The notes beneath the pieces were generated by a model. The model saw nothing but the letters and a program-made list of their open reading frames with translations, made no database searches and was not told the origin of the DNA. A stretch of DNA of 64,000 bases, from assembly GCF_046054165.1 (NCBI RefSeq), contig NZ_JBFNXK010000001.1, forward strand, positions 1-64,000. Reading direction: 5' to 3'. The stretch comes from Celerinatantimonas sp046054165 (GTDB lineage: Bacteria; Pseudomonadota; Gammaproteobacteria; Enterobacterales; Celerinatantimonadaceae). This document shows positions 17,728 through 26,915 of this stretch, piece after piece. Numbering within the stretch: position 1 is the first letter of the stretch; the number at the start of each line of letters is the position of its first letter. The position numbers and the translations under genes were made by a program.

Positions 17728-18615
17728 TCAGAAAAAACCCAATTGTGGATCTTCTAATATCGGTAATAATGATGGCTGAGGCCGCAACGAGAAATCATGA
17801 GATCCAAGCCAATAACTATTTAACCACTGATAAATCATGATGGCCAATTGCGGAGCTAGAGCGTTATCAGGCGTATGGACCATTACATAAGGTGTTATTC
17901 CTTGTTCAATCCAAGTCGTTAGTTGAATCAGCCAGGGATGGAAAAAACGCTGATTGGCCTGCAAATCTGCAGTACCTATAAATCGGATCAAAGGTTGCTG
18001 AGCAGTTGCCACGACATGAACGGGTAACTTAGGTTTTTTCTGCTGCGCATCGGCAACGACAGCACTAGCAGGTATCGTACTAAATAAAGCTCGGCTATCG
18101 AACATCACCCGGTTAGCATGATATTGATGCAACATTTGATTTAACCGTAATTCCTCCCCACCTTTTGAATAAAACATAGGATGACGAACTTCGACAGCCA
18201 CAGTGAGAGCCTGTGGAATTTGATTTAAGAAAGTCTCTAGGACAGGTAATGATTCAGCTGAAAAAGAGGGTGGCAGCTGGATCATCCACTGCCCCGTTGC
18301 CGCAAATAGGGGCTCCATTACATTTAAAAACGACGTTAATTCAGCCGCACAGTGTCTGAGCTTATCTCGGTGAGTTATAGTCTGTGGAAGTTTAAACGTA
18401 TATTTAAATGAATCAGGAACCGTATTGGCCCATCGGCGAACAATAGCGGGAGAAGGTATCGCATAAAACGTCGTATTTCCTTCAACCGTATTAAATATTT
18501 TGCCATAGCGGCGCAATCGTTCTGAAGTTGGACATCCGTCACCATAAATACCCGTTTGCCACGAATCATGCGACCACATTGGTAAGCCTATATAGAGATG
18601 CGTTAAATCCGACAT
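17728..18615 (-). CDS. DUF72 domain protein (YecE-like)
   Basis: A 295-residue protein of the DUF72 TIM-barrel family. The start LYIGLPMWSHDSWQTGIYG corresponds to the conserved IGTSGWSY-type N-terminus. Family blocks follow: FNTVEGNTTFYAIPS near residue 40, FKYTFKLPQTITH, GQWMIQLPPSF, VAVEVRHPMF and FIGTADLQANQRF. The biochemical activity of the family is unknown. It is monocistronic and convergent with the glutathione peroxidase gene; a GGAG lies about 12 bases before the ATG. Confidence 0.88.
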   Translation of the reverse strand: MSDLTHLYIGLPMWSHDSWQTGIYGDGCPTSERLRRYGKIFNTVEGNTTFYAIPSPAIVRRWANTVPDSFKYTFKLPQTITHRDKLRHCAAELTSFLNVMEPLFAATGQWMIQLPPSFSAESLPVLETFLNQIPQALTVAVEVRHPMFYSKGGEELRLNQMLHQYHANRVMFDSRALFSTIPASAVVADAQQKKPKLPVHVVATAQQPLIRFIGTADLQANQRFFHPWLIQLTTWIEQGITPYVMVHTPDNALAPQLAIMIYQWLNSYWLGSHDFSLRPQPSLLPILEDPQLGFF

Positions 18616-18834
18616 TCCATCTATCTACTCCCATGAAAATTCTTTTTCTACCGATAATATATTGATAAATCAAGCGAATAATTATTTAAACTCCCGCCAA
18701 GCACCAATTTAATATTATTAGTAATTTTATAAATAAATCATTACAAACAAGAGAATGATCACCATTTCTGATAAATCAATCAATTAGTATTCTTTTCGAT
18801 AAGCGGTTATCACATCATTTAATCAGGAGAGCGT

Positions 18835-20538
18835 ATGAAAAATTGGTTAAAAAAAATACGACATACTGTTGTATTAGGCTTAGGGTTATTCATTATCTAT
18901 GCTCAGGCAGCAACCACCTTTCAAAATCCTGTTTATGAAAATGGAGCGGATCCTTGGATTACCTATTATCACGGAAACTATTATGCAGCGACTACCACCT
19001 GGAGTTCGCAATTAATTATGCGAAAATCCCCCACTTTAGCAGGGCTGGCTCAGGCAGACCCAATTACGGTTTGGTCAGAAACAAATCCAGAACGTTGCTG
19101 TAATTTTTGGGCATTTGAATTTCATCGCTTAAATGGTCCGAATGGTTGGCGATGGTATATGCTATTTACCTCCGGAGATAACGTAAATCTAGATCATCAG
19201 CACCTTTCAGTATTGGAAAGTGCCGGAGATGATCCTATGGGGCCTTACCAATACAAGGGCTCTCCGATGCCTGATACTTGGAATATTGATGGCGACTATC
19301 TCAGTTATAATGGCAAACTGTATTTACTTTATTCGCAGTGGGTCGGAAACGAACAAACTAATTTTATCGCAGAAATGAGTAATCCCTGGACACTTAGCAG
19401 TAGTCCCGTTGTACTCACCCGTCCCCAATATGATTGGGAGCGCGTAGGTCGGTATGTGAATGAAGGACCGGAAAGCTTAGTCAGTCACGGACATGTCTTT
19501 GTCGTCTATTCAGCAAGTTACTGTGAAAGCGATGATTACAAATTAGGCATGTTGGAGTTAACCGGCACTAATCCGCTAGCAACCGGATCATGGACGAAGT
19601 TTACTCAACCTGTTTTCAGCCAAGCCAATGGCGTGTATGGCCCGGGACACAACAGCTTTTTTAAATCACCCGATGGCAGTGAAGACTGGCTGGCTTATCA
19701 TGGCAATGCTCATCCGGGTGATGGTTGTGGAAGTTTGAGAGCACTGCGAGCTCAACCCTTTACATGGACGTCCGATGGGATCCCAAATTTCGGAGAACCC
19801 GTTGCATCAAGCCAGGTACTTTCAGTTCCTTCCGGAGAAAATGGTCCGATGCCGATCCATCCCAATGGCGTTAATATTAAACTTACCGCCGTCGCGCAAA
19901 ATACAACGACATTGACCGCCACATTAGATTTTTTGCCCCAAAATCAATTCCGTTTTACCAACTCCAGTGGATTAGTCCTCACCAATCCTCAATGTGGATT
20001 AGACCAATGGAGTCAATGGCAAAACAGCGATTGCCAAAAATGGACGCTTGCAACAACCACCGCACATACTTACCAATTGATAAATGTAAAAACTCAGACT
20101 CCCCTCACCTTGTGTGGTTCCAATCAGTGCTCTCAATGGCGCTTATCATTTGAAAAAGATCTTGCCATCGTCAATCGTCATAGTGGGAAAGTACTTACAC
20201 TGAATCATTCACAGCCCCAGCAACAACCGTGGAACAATAGTAATTCACAGAAATGGAGCTTAAAGGCCGGTAGTAATGGTGCATTGAGCATAAAATCTGT
20301 TGAAAATCAACGTTGTTTAATTGCAAATGGTTCTAATTTTGCAATATCTAACTGCGGAGCAAGCTCAAGTCAGTGGCTACTCATACCCCAACTTTCCGGA
20401 GGATTTGCTGTTCAAAATACGCTAGCGCAACGGCTGTTAACAAATACCGATTGTAGTCTGGCCGATAATGCCCCCCTTTCGATGACAGAAGGCCTAAATG
20501 GGAGTTGTCAGAGTTTTTATCTGCACTTAACTCAGTAG
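18835..20538 (+). CDS. Secreted GH43-like glycoside hydrolase with a ricin-type C-terminal region
   Basis: Predicted extracellular plant-polysaccharide enzyme of 567 residues. The signal peptide has a hydrophobic core at 11-22 and a probable cut after AQA (residue 25). The five-bladed propeller follows: NGADPWI supplies the general base Asp39, NIDGDYLSYNGKLYLLYS the second Asp, and VNEGPESL the catalytic Glu; HNSFFKSPDGSEDWLAYHG is a typical GH43 strand. From about residue 350 the Gln/Trp-rich segments (DQWSQWQNSDCQKW, NSQKWSLKAGSNG) look like a ricin/CBM13-type carbohydrate-binding trefoil. It is likely active on arabinose-containing polymers, but specificity cannot be read. AGGAG precedes the start. 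Confidence 0.85.
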   Translation: MKNWLKKIRHTVVLGLGLFIIYAQAATTFQNPVYENGADPWITYYHGNYYAATTTWSSQLIMRKSPTLAGLAQADPITVWSETNPERCCNFWAFEFHRLNGPNGWRWYMLFTSGDNVNLDHQHLSVLESAGDDPMGPYQYKGSPMPDTWNIDGDYLSYNGKLYLLYSQWVGNEQTNFIAEMSNPWTLSSSPVVLTRPQYDWERVGRYVNEGPESLVSHGHVFVVYSASYCESDDYKLGMLELTGTNPLATGSWTKFTQPVFSQANGVYGPGHNSFFKSPDGSEDWLAYHGNAHPGDGCGSLRALRAQPFTWTSDGIPNFGEPVASSQVLSVPSGENGPMPIHPNGVNIKLTAVAQNTTTLTATLDFLPQNQFRFTNSSGLVLTNPQCGLDQWSQWQNSDCQKWTLATTTAHTYQLINVKTQTPLTLCGSNQCSQWRLSFEKDLAIVNRHSGKVLTLNHSQPQQQPWNNSNSQKWSLKAGSNGALSIKSVENQRCLIANGSNFAISNCGASSSQWLLIPQLSGGFAVQNTLAQRLLTNTDCSLADNAPLSMTEGLNGSCQSFYLHLTQ

Positions 20539-20569
20539 AGTTTTCGAGTGTTTTATTGGCACAATTTAT

Positions 20570-20598
20570 AGCGCTACCTCATTCGCTCCGGTAGCGCT
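20570..20598 (+). terminator. Hairpin after the GH43-like gene
   Basis: AGCGCTACC and GGTAGCGCT form a perfect 9-bp stem around an 11-base loop. A T-rich tail is lacking. Confidence 0.55.
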
Positions 20599-20782
20599 CT
20601 CGAACATATATATTGATATATTTAACACTCTTCATGATTAAAACGAAAAACGCTCCTATACTTAATCCAATAACTTTATGAAAATCAGTGAATAAGTGTT
20701 TTAAAATTCATTAATATTATTTTCATCATTATCTATAATCTACTTTACAGCAAGGATCGTTCAAACCCTCAAAGGAATACCA

Positions 20783-21886
20783 ATGACAAAACGAATCGCA
20801 CTACTTTTGGATGGAACATGGGATGACCCCGAAAGTGACAGTAATATATTTAAATTTTCGCAACTCATCGGCCAGTCTCCCTCACAACAGATTCATTATG
20901 TCAAAGGGATCGGAACGCATCCGGGACATACATTCTGGAATAAATTAATCAATGCTATCGAAGGTGGAACCGGCACCTCGGTATCGCATAAAATTTTAAG
21001 GAGCTATCGATATATCTGTCAAAATTACCAGCCTGGTGACCAATTATTTATTTTTGGTTTTAGTCGCGGTTCATTTGAGGCCCGCAGCTTAGTAGGGTTA
21101 ATCAGCTATTGTGGGCTTATTTCAGCGGTAGCCGATCAAGAAAAATTTCACCAACTCACACAAAGAGCTTTTCACTACTATCAAATCCAACAGAATAGCC
21201 ACTATCGACAAGAAGCCGAACAGTTTATTCAGCAAAATTGTATCACACCTATCCCTATTGAATTTTTAGGGGTATTTGATACGGTTGGTGCCCTTGGGAT
21301 ACCCATTGAACAGGATCAAACATTACTCGAAAAATTTATGCATCAGCTGGATCACAATCTACTGCAATTTTTTGATACCAAATTATCGGACAACGTACAT
21401 TACGCCTATCAGGCTTTGGCTATTGATGAACATCGGTATGCTTTTTTACCCACATTATGGAATAACTGTCCAACCAATACCCAAATGGAACAAGTATGGT
21501 TTGCCGGATGTCACTGTAATATTGGGGGTGGATACCCTGGAAATCATCTTTCCGATGAAGCATTAGCTTGGATGTATCTAAAAGCTCAAAAGGTCGGATT
21601 AGAATTCAGTAGCCCTTATCATGCTGCGATCAATGCCTATGCCGATCCCATCGAAAATTCTTATGAAACTTTTGTTAGGCAATACGGTGCTGAAATTGCT
21701 GGAAAACCGGTAACCCGTCAAATTTTAGATCCCCAGTATCCAAATCAGTGGCTTCACGTTTCAGTATTACATCGTTTAGATGACACTGCACTTGAATATT
21801 CACCTCAAAATACGCTAGTCGCTGAAGGACAACCATTAAAAGATATATCTCATGCCGATCTTCAAAAATATATATTGACAAATTGA
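20783..21886 (+). CDS. DUF2235 alpha/beta-hydrolase, Tle1-like lipase domain
   Basis: A 367-residue protein with the DUF2235 catalytic fold found in type VI secretion phospholipase effectors. It begins RIALLLDGTWDD. The nucleophile elbow is GFSRGSFEARS (Ser94). The acid is probably in LGVFDTVGALGIP and the catalytic His near the C-terminus in VSVLHRLDD. The block WFAGCHCNIGGGYPG is also conserved in this family. There is no signal peptide and no PAAR or VgrG domain, and no immunity gene directly follows. An orphan hcp lies 1 kb further on. AGGA precedes the ATG. Confidence 0.87.
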   Translation: MTKRIALLLDGTWDDPESDSNIFKFSQLIGQSPSQQIHYVKGIGTHPGHTFWNKLINAIEGGTGTSVSHKILRSYRYICQNYQPGDQLFIFGFSRGSFEARSLVGLISYCGLISAVADQEKFHQLTQRAFHYYQIQQNSHYRQEAEQFIQQNCITPIPIEFLGVFDTVGALGIPIEQDQTLLEKFMHQLDHNLLQFFDTKLSDNVHYAYQALAIDEHRYAFLPTLWNNCPTNTQMEQVWFAGCHCNIGGGYPGNHLSDEALAWMYLKAQKVGLEFSSPYHAAINAYADPIENSYETFVRQYGAEIAGKPVTRQILDPQYPNQWLHVSVLHRLDDTALEYSPQNTLVAEGQPLKDISHADLQKYILTN

Positions 21887-22060
21887 GAGGATATATTGCC
21901 TAAAAAATACGATAACAAGAAAATATAAGAATTGAGTAGAAGACAGTGCATGATTCAAATTTTATTACATTTGAAGCTATTTCACGCCATTTTAATTAAA
22001 ACAAGTGATCTACAATCGGTGAAATATCATATCCCTTGGGGAGAATTGAAAAAGGATAAA

Positions 22061-22666
22061 CTAAGCCACTAAGGTAGCAGAAATAGAGCCTCTATCTCGC
22101 CCGGCTTTCTCATCTAGAGCTAAGACGGCTGAATCTCGTTGCTCATAAAGCCATCGGATTAACCGATCCAGTTGCGCATTATATTGCACAAAACAAGCTC
22201 GACTCATTGGAAGCTGCTGACTAAAAATCTGAAACTTAGCCTCATTTGAAAAAGTCGACGCATGAATACAACCCTCACAGGTCGACTTCCCATCATCTAA
22301 ATAACTTTGTGCAATATCTTTTGAACAGTGCTGACAAGCCGCTGTGTGAGACTGAATAACGATTTTCACAGCAGCCAAACTCAACGCAGAAACGGCTTGC
22401 TGAGGATAAAATCCATGCCACTCATCAGCAAGCTGCTGAGCAGCCTGCTGAAAAACTAAATGCATTAAGTCTGTTAATGCATAGTGTTGAGAACGATGCT
22501 GAATGAGAAGCAACAAAAATCCAGCACATGATTGATCCCATATAATTCCTACAGCAGCTAACTGCTCTTCTAGGCTTAAAGACGCATCACTATTTTCATA
22601 GTCATCGTTAAAGCGAATGGAATCCAGCCCATATTTACTCAACAATTTTTCAATATGAATCATCAT
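22061..22666 (-). CDS. Uncharacterised protein with a CxxC-X15-CxxC zinc-ribbon-like motif
   Basis: A 201-residue protein I do not recognise with certainty. The N-terminal half is helical (LSLEEQLAAVGIIWDQ, FLLLLIQHRSQHYALTDLMHLVF). Its centre has two cysteine pairs, CQHC and CEGC, spaced by 15 residues, which suggests a zinc ribbon. The C-terminal part, LDRLIRWLYEQRDSAVLALDEKAG, is helical and charged. This layout recalls phage antitermination or late-regulator proteins, but that is only a resemblance. It lies between the DUF2235 gene and hcp, on the hcp strand, with a weak ribosome-binding site. Confidence 0.6.
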   Translation of the reverse strand: MMIHIEKLLSKYGLDSIRFNDDYENSDASLSLEEQLAAVGIIWDQSCAGFLLLLIQHRSQHYALTDLMHLVFQQAAQQLADEWHGFYPQQAVSALSLAAVKIVIQSHTAACQHCSKDIAQSYLDDGKSTCEGCIHASTFSNEAKFQIFSQQLPMSRACFVQYNAQLDRLIRWLYEQRDSAVLALDEKAGRDRGSISATLVA

Positions 22667-22889
22667 GTGGGCACTCTGTTTAAATGAATATCACAAGTAA
22701 CATAGTGTTATATATTGCTTTCTAGTATCAATTTAATCAATAGCAATTTTAATAAAAATAATATTAAGCTAAATATTTGTATAAAATCACTATATAAAAC
22801 AAAGTTATTAATATAAAAGACTAAATATCCAGATTAAATAATCCTAAAATTTTATAATCCCTGCCCGAGAGTGATTTTTGAGGCGCTCG

Positions 22890-23384
22890 CTACTGGGTTG
22901 CCCAAGACATATCATCCCAATCGTCATATCCAGAGGTTCCGGCAATTTTATGGTTCCAAGTAATATCACGGTAACGGAATGAAATAACTTCCTGAGTTTC
23001 AGCATCACTCATCTGCACATGCGGCATCAAATGATTAATCGAAAAAATTTCTGCATTTTTCATCTCAATCGTGTAGTAGCACTCATTCACACCACTGGTA
23101 TTCGTACGATAAAGCTTCAATGTACAATTTAAACGTTCACCACGGCTCCAAGCCATTGCCAACATAGGCGATGATTTATCGATCCGTTTCACGATTTGCA
23201 ATGGATGATGCTGCTGTGATTGAGCGGTCATCCCTCGACTCATCTGATGATTCCAAGATAAAACGGTGATTTCATCCTGATGGGCACTCTGATAATGATT
23301 TCCTATCGAATCCAGAGTATTACATCCCTGACTGATATTTCCCTGAGTTTGTCCTTCTATCGTTAAATAGGCTACATTCGCCAT
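22890..23384 (-). CDS. hcp: Hcp family type VI secretion protein (orphan)
   Basis: Hcp forms the hexameric inner tube of type VI secretion systems and carries effectors. The 164-residue protein starts MANVAYLTIEGQTQGNISQGC, the classic Hcp1 N-terminus. It keeps DEITVLSWNHQMSRG, the PLQIVKRIDKSSPMLA loop and the C-terminal ISFRYRDITWNH strands. AGGA precedes the ATG. No sheath, baseplate, VgrG or ClpV gene is in the window, so it is an orphan hcp, probably serving a system encoded elsewhere. The DUF2235 lipase-like protein 1 kb away is a candidate cargo. Confidence 0.93.
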   Translation of the reverse strand: MANVAYLTIEGQTQGNISQGCNTLDSIGNHYQSAHQDEITVLSWNHQMSRGMTAQSQQHHPLQIVKRIDKSSPMLAMAWSRGERLNCTLKLYRTNTSGVNECYYTIEMKNAEIFSINHLMPHVQMSDAETQEVISFRYRDITWNHKIAGTSGYDDWDDMSWATQ

Positions 23385-23477
23385 TTTTAATTAATCCTTT
23401 CGTACCAAATTCAGGCGATTCTACACATTACTAATCAAATTATCTATAAATAGAGTCACTTTTATATCCCTACTCCA

Positions 23478-23510
23478 TAAAAAAATCCGGGACATCACGT
23501 CACCGGATTT
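23478..23510 (-). terminator. Terminator of gbcB
   Basis: On the minus strand AAATCCGG pairs with CCGGATTT around a 12-base loop and is followed by a T-run. It separates gbcB from hcp. Confidence 0.8.
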
Positions 23511-23549
23511 AGCAATTCAATCGCATCGGGGCTTCAGAAAACAGCAATC

Positions 23550-24647
23550 CTAAAATTCAATCGTTACATTGCCTTTAGGAACACTACAACAAGAAAGAAT
23601 ATAGCCTTCTTCGACATCCTCATCAGTAATACCGCCGTTGTGTGACATCTCTACTTCACCATCTAAACGTTTCACCTTGCAAGTGCCACATAGCCCCATG
23701 CCACAAGCTTTTGGGATAGTGAGCCCTGCTTTCACTGCCGCCGCATGGATCGTTTCACCCGGAGCAATATCCACCGTCTTATCGGCATTAGCAAACACCA
23801 CCTGAATTTGATCACCAACCGGGACGGGTTCTGGCAACTCTGGATCGGCAACTTCTGGTGAAGCACCAAACGACTCTTCATGATAGTGCGACATATCAAA
23901 ACCATTGTCCTGCAACAGTTTTCTGACCACGTTCATGTAAATGGCCGGACCACAACAGAAAATCTCTCGCTCTAAAAAGTCAGGCGCCATCATTTTTAAT
24001 TTAATGGCATCCAAATAGCCTCGGAAACCAGACCATACCTGCCCGGACTCAATTTGCTCACAAATGAGATAAAGATGGAAATTAGTGATCCGTGATGACA
24101 TCCATTCCAGCTCGTGCTGATAGATCAGATCTTGAGGCGTACGAGCACTATGAACAAACACCATATCTGCATCGGCATTAGTATCGTAGTTCCAGCGAGC
24201 CATCGACATCACCGGCGTAATTCCCACTCCGCCAGACAGAAACAACACTTTATCAGAAGCAAAATCGATACTATTGAATTGCCCAGCCGGGCCATGTACC
24301 GCAAGCTCAGCCCCTTCCTCTATATGGTCGTGGATCCAATTGGACACCACCCCCCCCGCAACCCGTTTCACCGTGATAGAAAAACTATAAGGCACCGAAG
24401 GCGAACTGGAGATCGTATAGGAACGATACAATATCTCTCCACGAATGTTCAATTCAAGTGTAACAAATTGCCCCGGTTTAAAGAAAAACATAGTCGGCTG
24501 ATCGGCCATAAAACAGAAGGTTTTTACATTCCAGGTCTCTTGTATCATCTTCACACAGCGAACGACATGCCGTCCGTTGGTCCAGGTTTGAGTATTAACC
24601 GGAATAAACGAATCCGTATTCACGGTCGAAACACTTGTATTGTCCAT
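23550..24647 (-). CDS. gbcB: Glycine betaine monooxygenase, reductase subunit GbcB
   Basis: Passes electrons from NAD(P)H to GbcA for the demethylation of glycine betaine to dimethylglycine. The 365 residues carry a ferredoxin-reductase module: FAD-binding RSYTISSSP near residue 90, NAD-binding LFLSGGVGITPVMSMARW, and FCCGPAIYMNVV. The C-terminal plant-type [2Fe-2S] domain shows KACGMGLCGTCKVKRL and a final Cys in GYILSCCSVP. The start at 24647 is preferred because GAGGG lies just upstream; the longer frame has no site. It is divergent from gbcA with a shared control region. Confidence 0.94.
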   Translation of the reverse strand: MDNTSVSTVNTDSFIPVNTQTWTNGRHVVRCVKMIQETWNVKTFCFMADQPTMFFFKPGQFVTLELNIRGEILYRSYTISSSPSVPYSFSITVKRVAGGVVSNWIHDHIEEGAELAVHGPAGQFNSIDFASDKVLFLSGGVGITPVMSMARWNYDTNADADMVFVHSARTPQDLIYQHELEWMSSRITNFHLYLICEQIESGQVWSGFRGYLDAIKLKMMAPDFLEREIFCCGPAIYMNVVRKLLQDNGFDMSHYHEESFGASPEVADPELPEPVPVGDQIQVVFANADKTVDIAPGETIHAAAVKAGLTIPKACGMGLCGTCKVKRLDGEVEMSHNGGITDEDVEEGYILSCCSVPKGNVTIEF

Positions 24648-24732
24648 GACAGCCCTCTTTCGTAACCGATATAAGCGGTTATCCCCCAACGGGATCCTAG
24701 GGTTATTGTTAAAGTAACCCCGCACCACCGCT

Positions 24733-24748
24733 TATCCATTCACGACAC
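24733..24748 (-). promoter_or_regulatory. Candidate GbdR-type operator, gbcB side
   Basis: On the minus strand it reads GTGTC-GTGAATG-GATA. It shares 11 of 13 positions with the element at 24814 (TGTCGTGAA then C/T, A/G, GA) and lies in the opposite orientation. Assignment to GbdR is inference. Confidence 0.45.
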
Positions 24749-24813
24749 GAAATTATCTCAAACCAACTTAATCAAAAAATTTTTTGTTGAATTGTCTTAA
24801 ACAGCATCAGTCG

Positions 24814-24830
24814 ATGTCGTGAACAGAATA
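24814..24830 (+). promoter_or_regulatory. Candidate GbdR-type operator, gbcA side
   Basis: Reads ATGTC-GTGAACA-GAATA. Related elements with a TGAA core precede sda, the dipeptidase operon and, in more diverged form, glyA. Assignment to GbdR is inference. Confidence 0.45.
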
Positions 24831-25078
24831 TTGAATTCCCCACAAAAAGGCAGGATTAAGCCTAGGGGCTGTTGCTCTTTGTTAGTTGAATGCGATTCAG
24901 ATGAAACAAATTATTCAATCGGTATTTAACTAGTAAAAATCACAGTGCTTAAACACATTGATGTCTCAAGGTGCCGCCGTCATGCATGCGCTACATGGCG
25001 GATTGAAACATCAACACAACAAAGGCCTCGACAGCATTGTCGGGACAATTACCCACTTCCTATGGAGAAGGCTGCACC

Positions 25079-26341
25079 ATGACTCAGAATGATTTGTTGA
25101 ACATCACCTACTCCAGCCTGGATCAAGCTCGCGAAGAGATGTCCGGACTGCTCAAAGAACGTCGCCGTGATTATTCATTGCCCCGGCCGCTTTATAACGA
25201 TCCCCATATGTTTCGCATCGACATGGAAGAGATCTTTCAAAAAGAATGGCTGTTCGTTGGTATGACCAGCGAGATCCCAACCAAAGGTGACTATGTGACC
25301 GTCGAAATCGGCCAAAACCCGGTGCTTATTGTGCGGGCGGCTGATGGTTCAATCAATGCCTTCCATAATACCTGCCGCCACCGTGGCTCTCGTATTTGCA
25401 ATAAACATCGTGGCAAGGTCGCTAATTTGGTTTGCCCATATCATCAATGGACTTACGACCCTAAAGGCAATTTGCTCTTCGCCGGAACCGAAATGGGTGA
25501 TGAGTTCGATATGAAAAAACATGGTCTGAAAACGGCGCATTGCAAAACCGGCGGAGGTTTCATCTTTATCTGTCTTGCCGAACAGCCCCCGGAATCAGAC
25601 TTCGACGAATTTCTGCAAACCCTCGATACCTACATGGAACCCTACGACGTCGAGAACACCAAACTGGCGGTAGAATCTAACATCCGTGAACAGGCCAACT
25701 GGAAACTCGTGATCGAAAACAACCGTGAATGTTACCACTGTAACGGCAGCCATCCCGAACTTCTCAATACATTGCTGGAATGGGATGACACCAATGACCC
25801 TCGGGCACCACAGGATTTTCTTGACTACTATGCATCTCAGGCCGCAGCTTGGGATGCCGAAGGGATCCCTCATGAGCATTGCAGTTTTGGTAACCGCAAC
25901 CGTATCGTCCGTATGCCATTAAAACAAGGCACTCAGGTGATGACTATCGATGGTAACGAAGGCTGTAGCAAACTGCTTGGTCGAATCCAGAATCGCAATC
26001 TGGGTTCAATGCGGATCTTGCATCTGCCAAACTCCTGGAACCATATGCAAAGCGATCATTTCATCGTCTTCCGAGTTCTGCCGATCTCGGCTCAAGAATC
26101 ACTGGTCACCACCAAATGGTTTGTGCATAAAGATGCGAAAGAAGGCGTGGATTACGATCCAGAACGGCTGCGTCAGGTTTGGGATGCCACCAATGATCAA
26201 GACCGAGTACTCGCTGAAGAAAACCAGCGCGGGATCAATTCCGTCGGTTATCAGAGTGGCCCTTACTCAAAAACCTTCGAATTTGGGGTGATCAATTTCC
26301 TCGATTGGTACGGCGATACCGTGATCGATAATCTGAAATAA
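25079..26341 (+). CDS. gbcA: Glycine betaine monooxygenase, Rieske oxygenase subunit GbcA
   Basis: Terminal oxygenase converting glycine betaine to dimethylglycine and formaldehyde. It has 420 residues. The Rieske [2Fe-2S] ligands are Cys99-His101 (CRHRG) and Cys119-His122 (CPYHQW). The mononuclear iron site is in NNRECYHCNGSHPEL. The N-terminus LNITYSSLDQAREEMSGLL is typical of GbcA-like proteins. The start at 25079 has an AAGG/GGAG stretch upstream; an earlier in-frame start adds 14 residues. The pair with divergent gbcB, next to dgcAB, soxBDAG and gbdR, makes betaine the clear substrate. Confidence 0.95.
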   Translation: MTQNDLLNITYSSLDQAREEMSGLLKERRRDYSLPRPLYNDPHMFRIDMEEIFQKEWLFVGMTSEIPTKGDYVTVEIGQNPVLIVRAADGSINAFHNTCRHRGSRICNKHRGKVANLVCPYHQWTYDPKGNLLFAGTEMGDEFDMKKHGLKTAHCKTGGGFIFICLAEQPPESDFDEFLQTLDTYMEPYDVENTKLAVESNIREQANWKLVIENNRECYHCNGSHPELLNTLLEWDDTNDPRAPQDFLDYYASQAAAWDAEGIPHEHCSFGNRNRIVRMPLKQGTQVMTIDGNEGCSKLLGRIQNRNLGSMRILHLPNSWNHMQSDHFIVFRVLPISAQESLVTTKWFVHKDAKEGVDYDPERLRQVWDATNDQDRVLAEENQRGINSVGYQSGPYSKTFEFGVINFLDWYGDTVIDNLK

Positions 26342-26358
26342 CATCTCTTTCCTCGCAT

Positions 26359-26384
26359 AAGCAGCCTCATTGGCTGCTTTTTTT
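26359..26384 (+). terminator. Terminator of gbcA
   Basis: GCAGCC-TCATT-GGCTGC stem followed by seven T residues. Confidence 0.92.
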
Positions 26385-26579
26385 GTGTTCATTCCACCCC
26401 ATCTTATTCAATCAGCTGGCCACGAGACCATCACCGATCCATGCCAATAAATCAGACTTCTGCATCAGAGAGGATTCAATGAAGCGATATAAATGACTTC
26501 ATGCGCGTTGAAATTTGCAATAACTCGGTGACCTATGTTTATGGCTAAAGAACATGTTATCTACATTGCCATTCTATTC

Positions 26580-26675
26580 GAACAACCAGAGAACGGCGTT
26601 CATACCAACTAATCGCCTCTCCACGTTGGAACGATGCAATAGAGATACATGGATAAGTTCGGGTGCATAGAGATG
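26580..26675 (+). repeat. Dispersed degenerate repeat, copy 1
   Basis: Shares AACAACCAGAGAACGGCGTT, then ATCGCCTCTCCACGTT and GGATAA-TT-GCAT with the copy at 26750. It is the most diverged of the three copies. Confidence 0.45.
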
Positions 26676-26749
26676 TATAATAGACCAGGTGATAGCCTTT
26701 TGTTTTATAAGGCAAAAAGCATGACCTAATTTACTGTTATCACCGAGAA

Positions 26750-26835
26750 CAGCCAGAGAAAGGCGCTATTCAATCAGTCGCCCCTACGCGTTAAGGACAA
26801 TGTGGTGGAACCCCAAGGATAATTTATGCATGTCG
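26750..26835 (+). repeat. Dispersed degenerate repeat, copy 2
   Basis: Aligns nearly without gaps to 62361-62443. Matching blocks are CAG-CAGAGA-AGGC, AAGTCG or CAGTCG-CCC, ACG, GTGGAACCCCA/AGTGGAGCCCCA and ATGCATGTCG/ATGCGTGTCG. Confidence 0.5.
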
Positions 26836-26915
26836 GCGTTTACGGTCTTCCAACAAATAATAACACTAAAAATCAATAGAACTGGGCCCCAAACGGAGCC
26901 CCAATGAGGTAGGAT

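Larger units (their letters stand above)
24648..25078. other. Divergent control region between gbcB and gbcA
   Basis: 430 bases without a gene, carrying the two near-identical operator-like elements described separately (24733-24748 and 24814-24830). The rest shows nothing further that I can support. Confidence 0.6.
26385..26915. other. Gene-free gap with two degenerate repeat copies
   Basis: No gene of convincing quality. It contains two diverged direct copies of an approximately 90-base sequence (26580-26675 and 26750-26835). The second has a counterpart at 62361-62443. Confidence 0.55.

Noticed and set aside
22061..22666. Prophage remnant suggested by the antiterminator-like zinc-ribbon protein
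   Set aside because: No integrase, attachment repeats or phage structural genes surround it; the resemblance is too weak to call a prophage.
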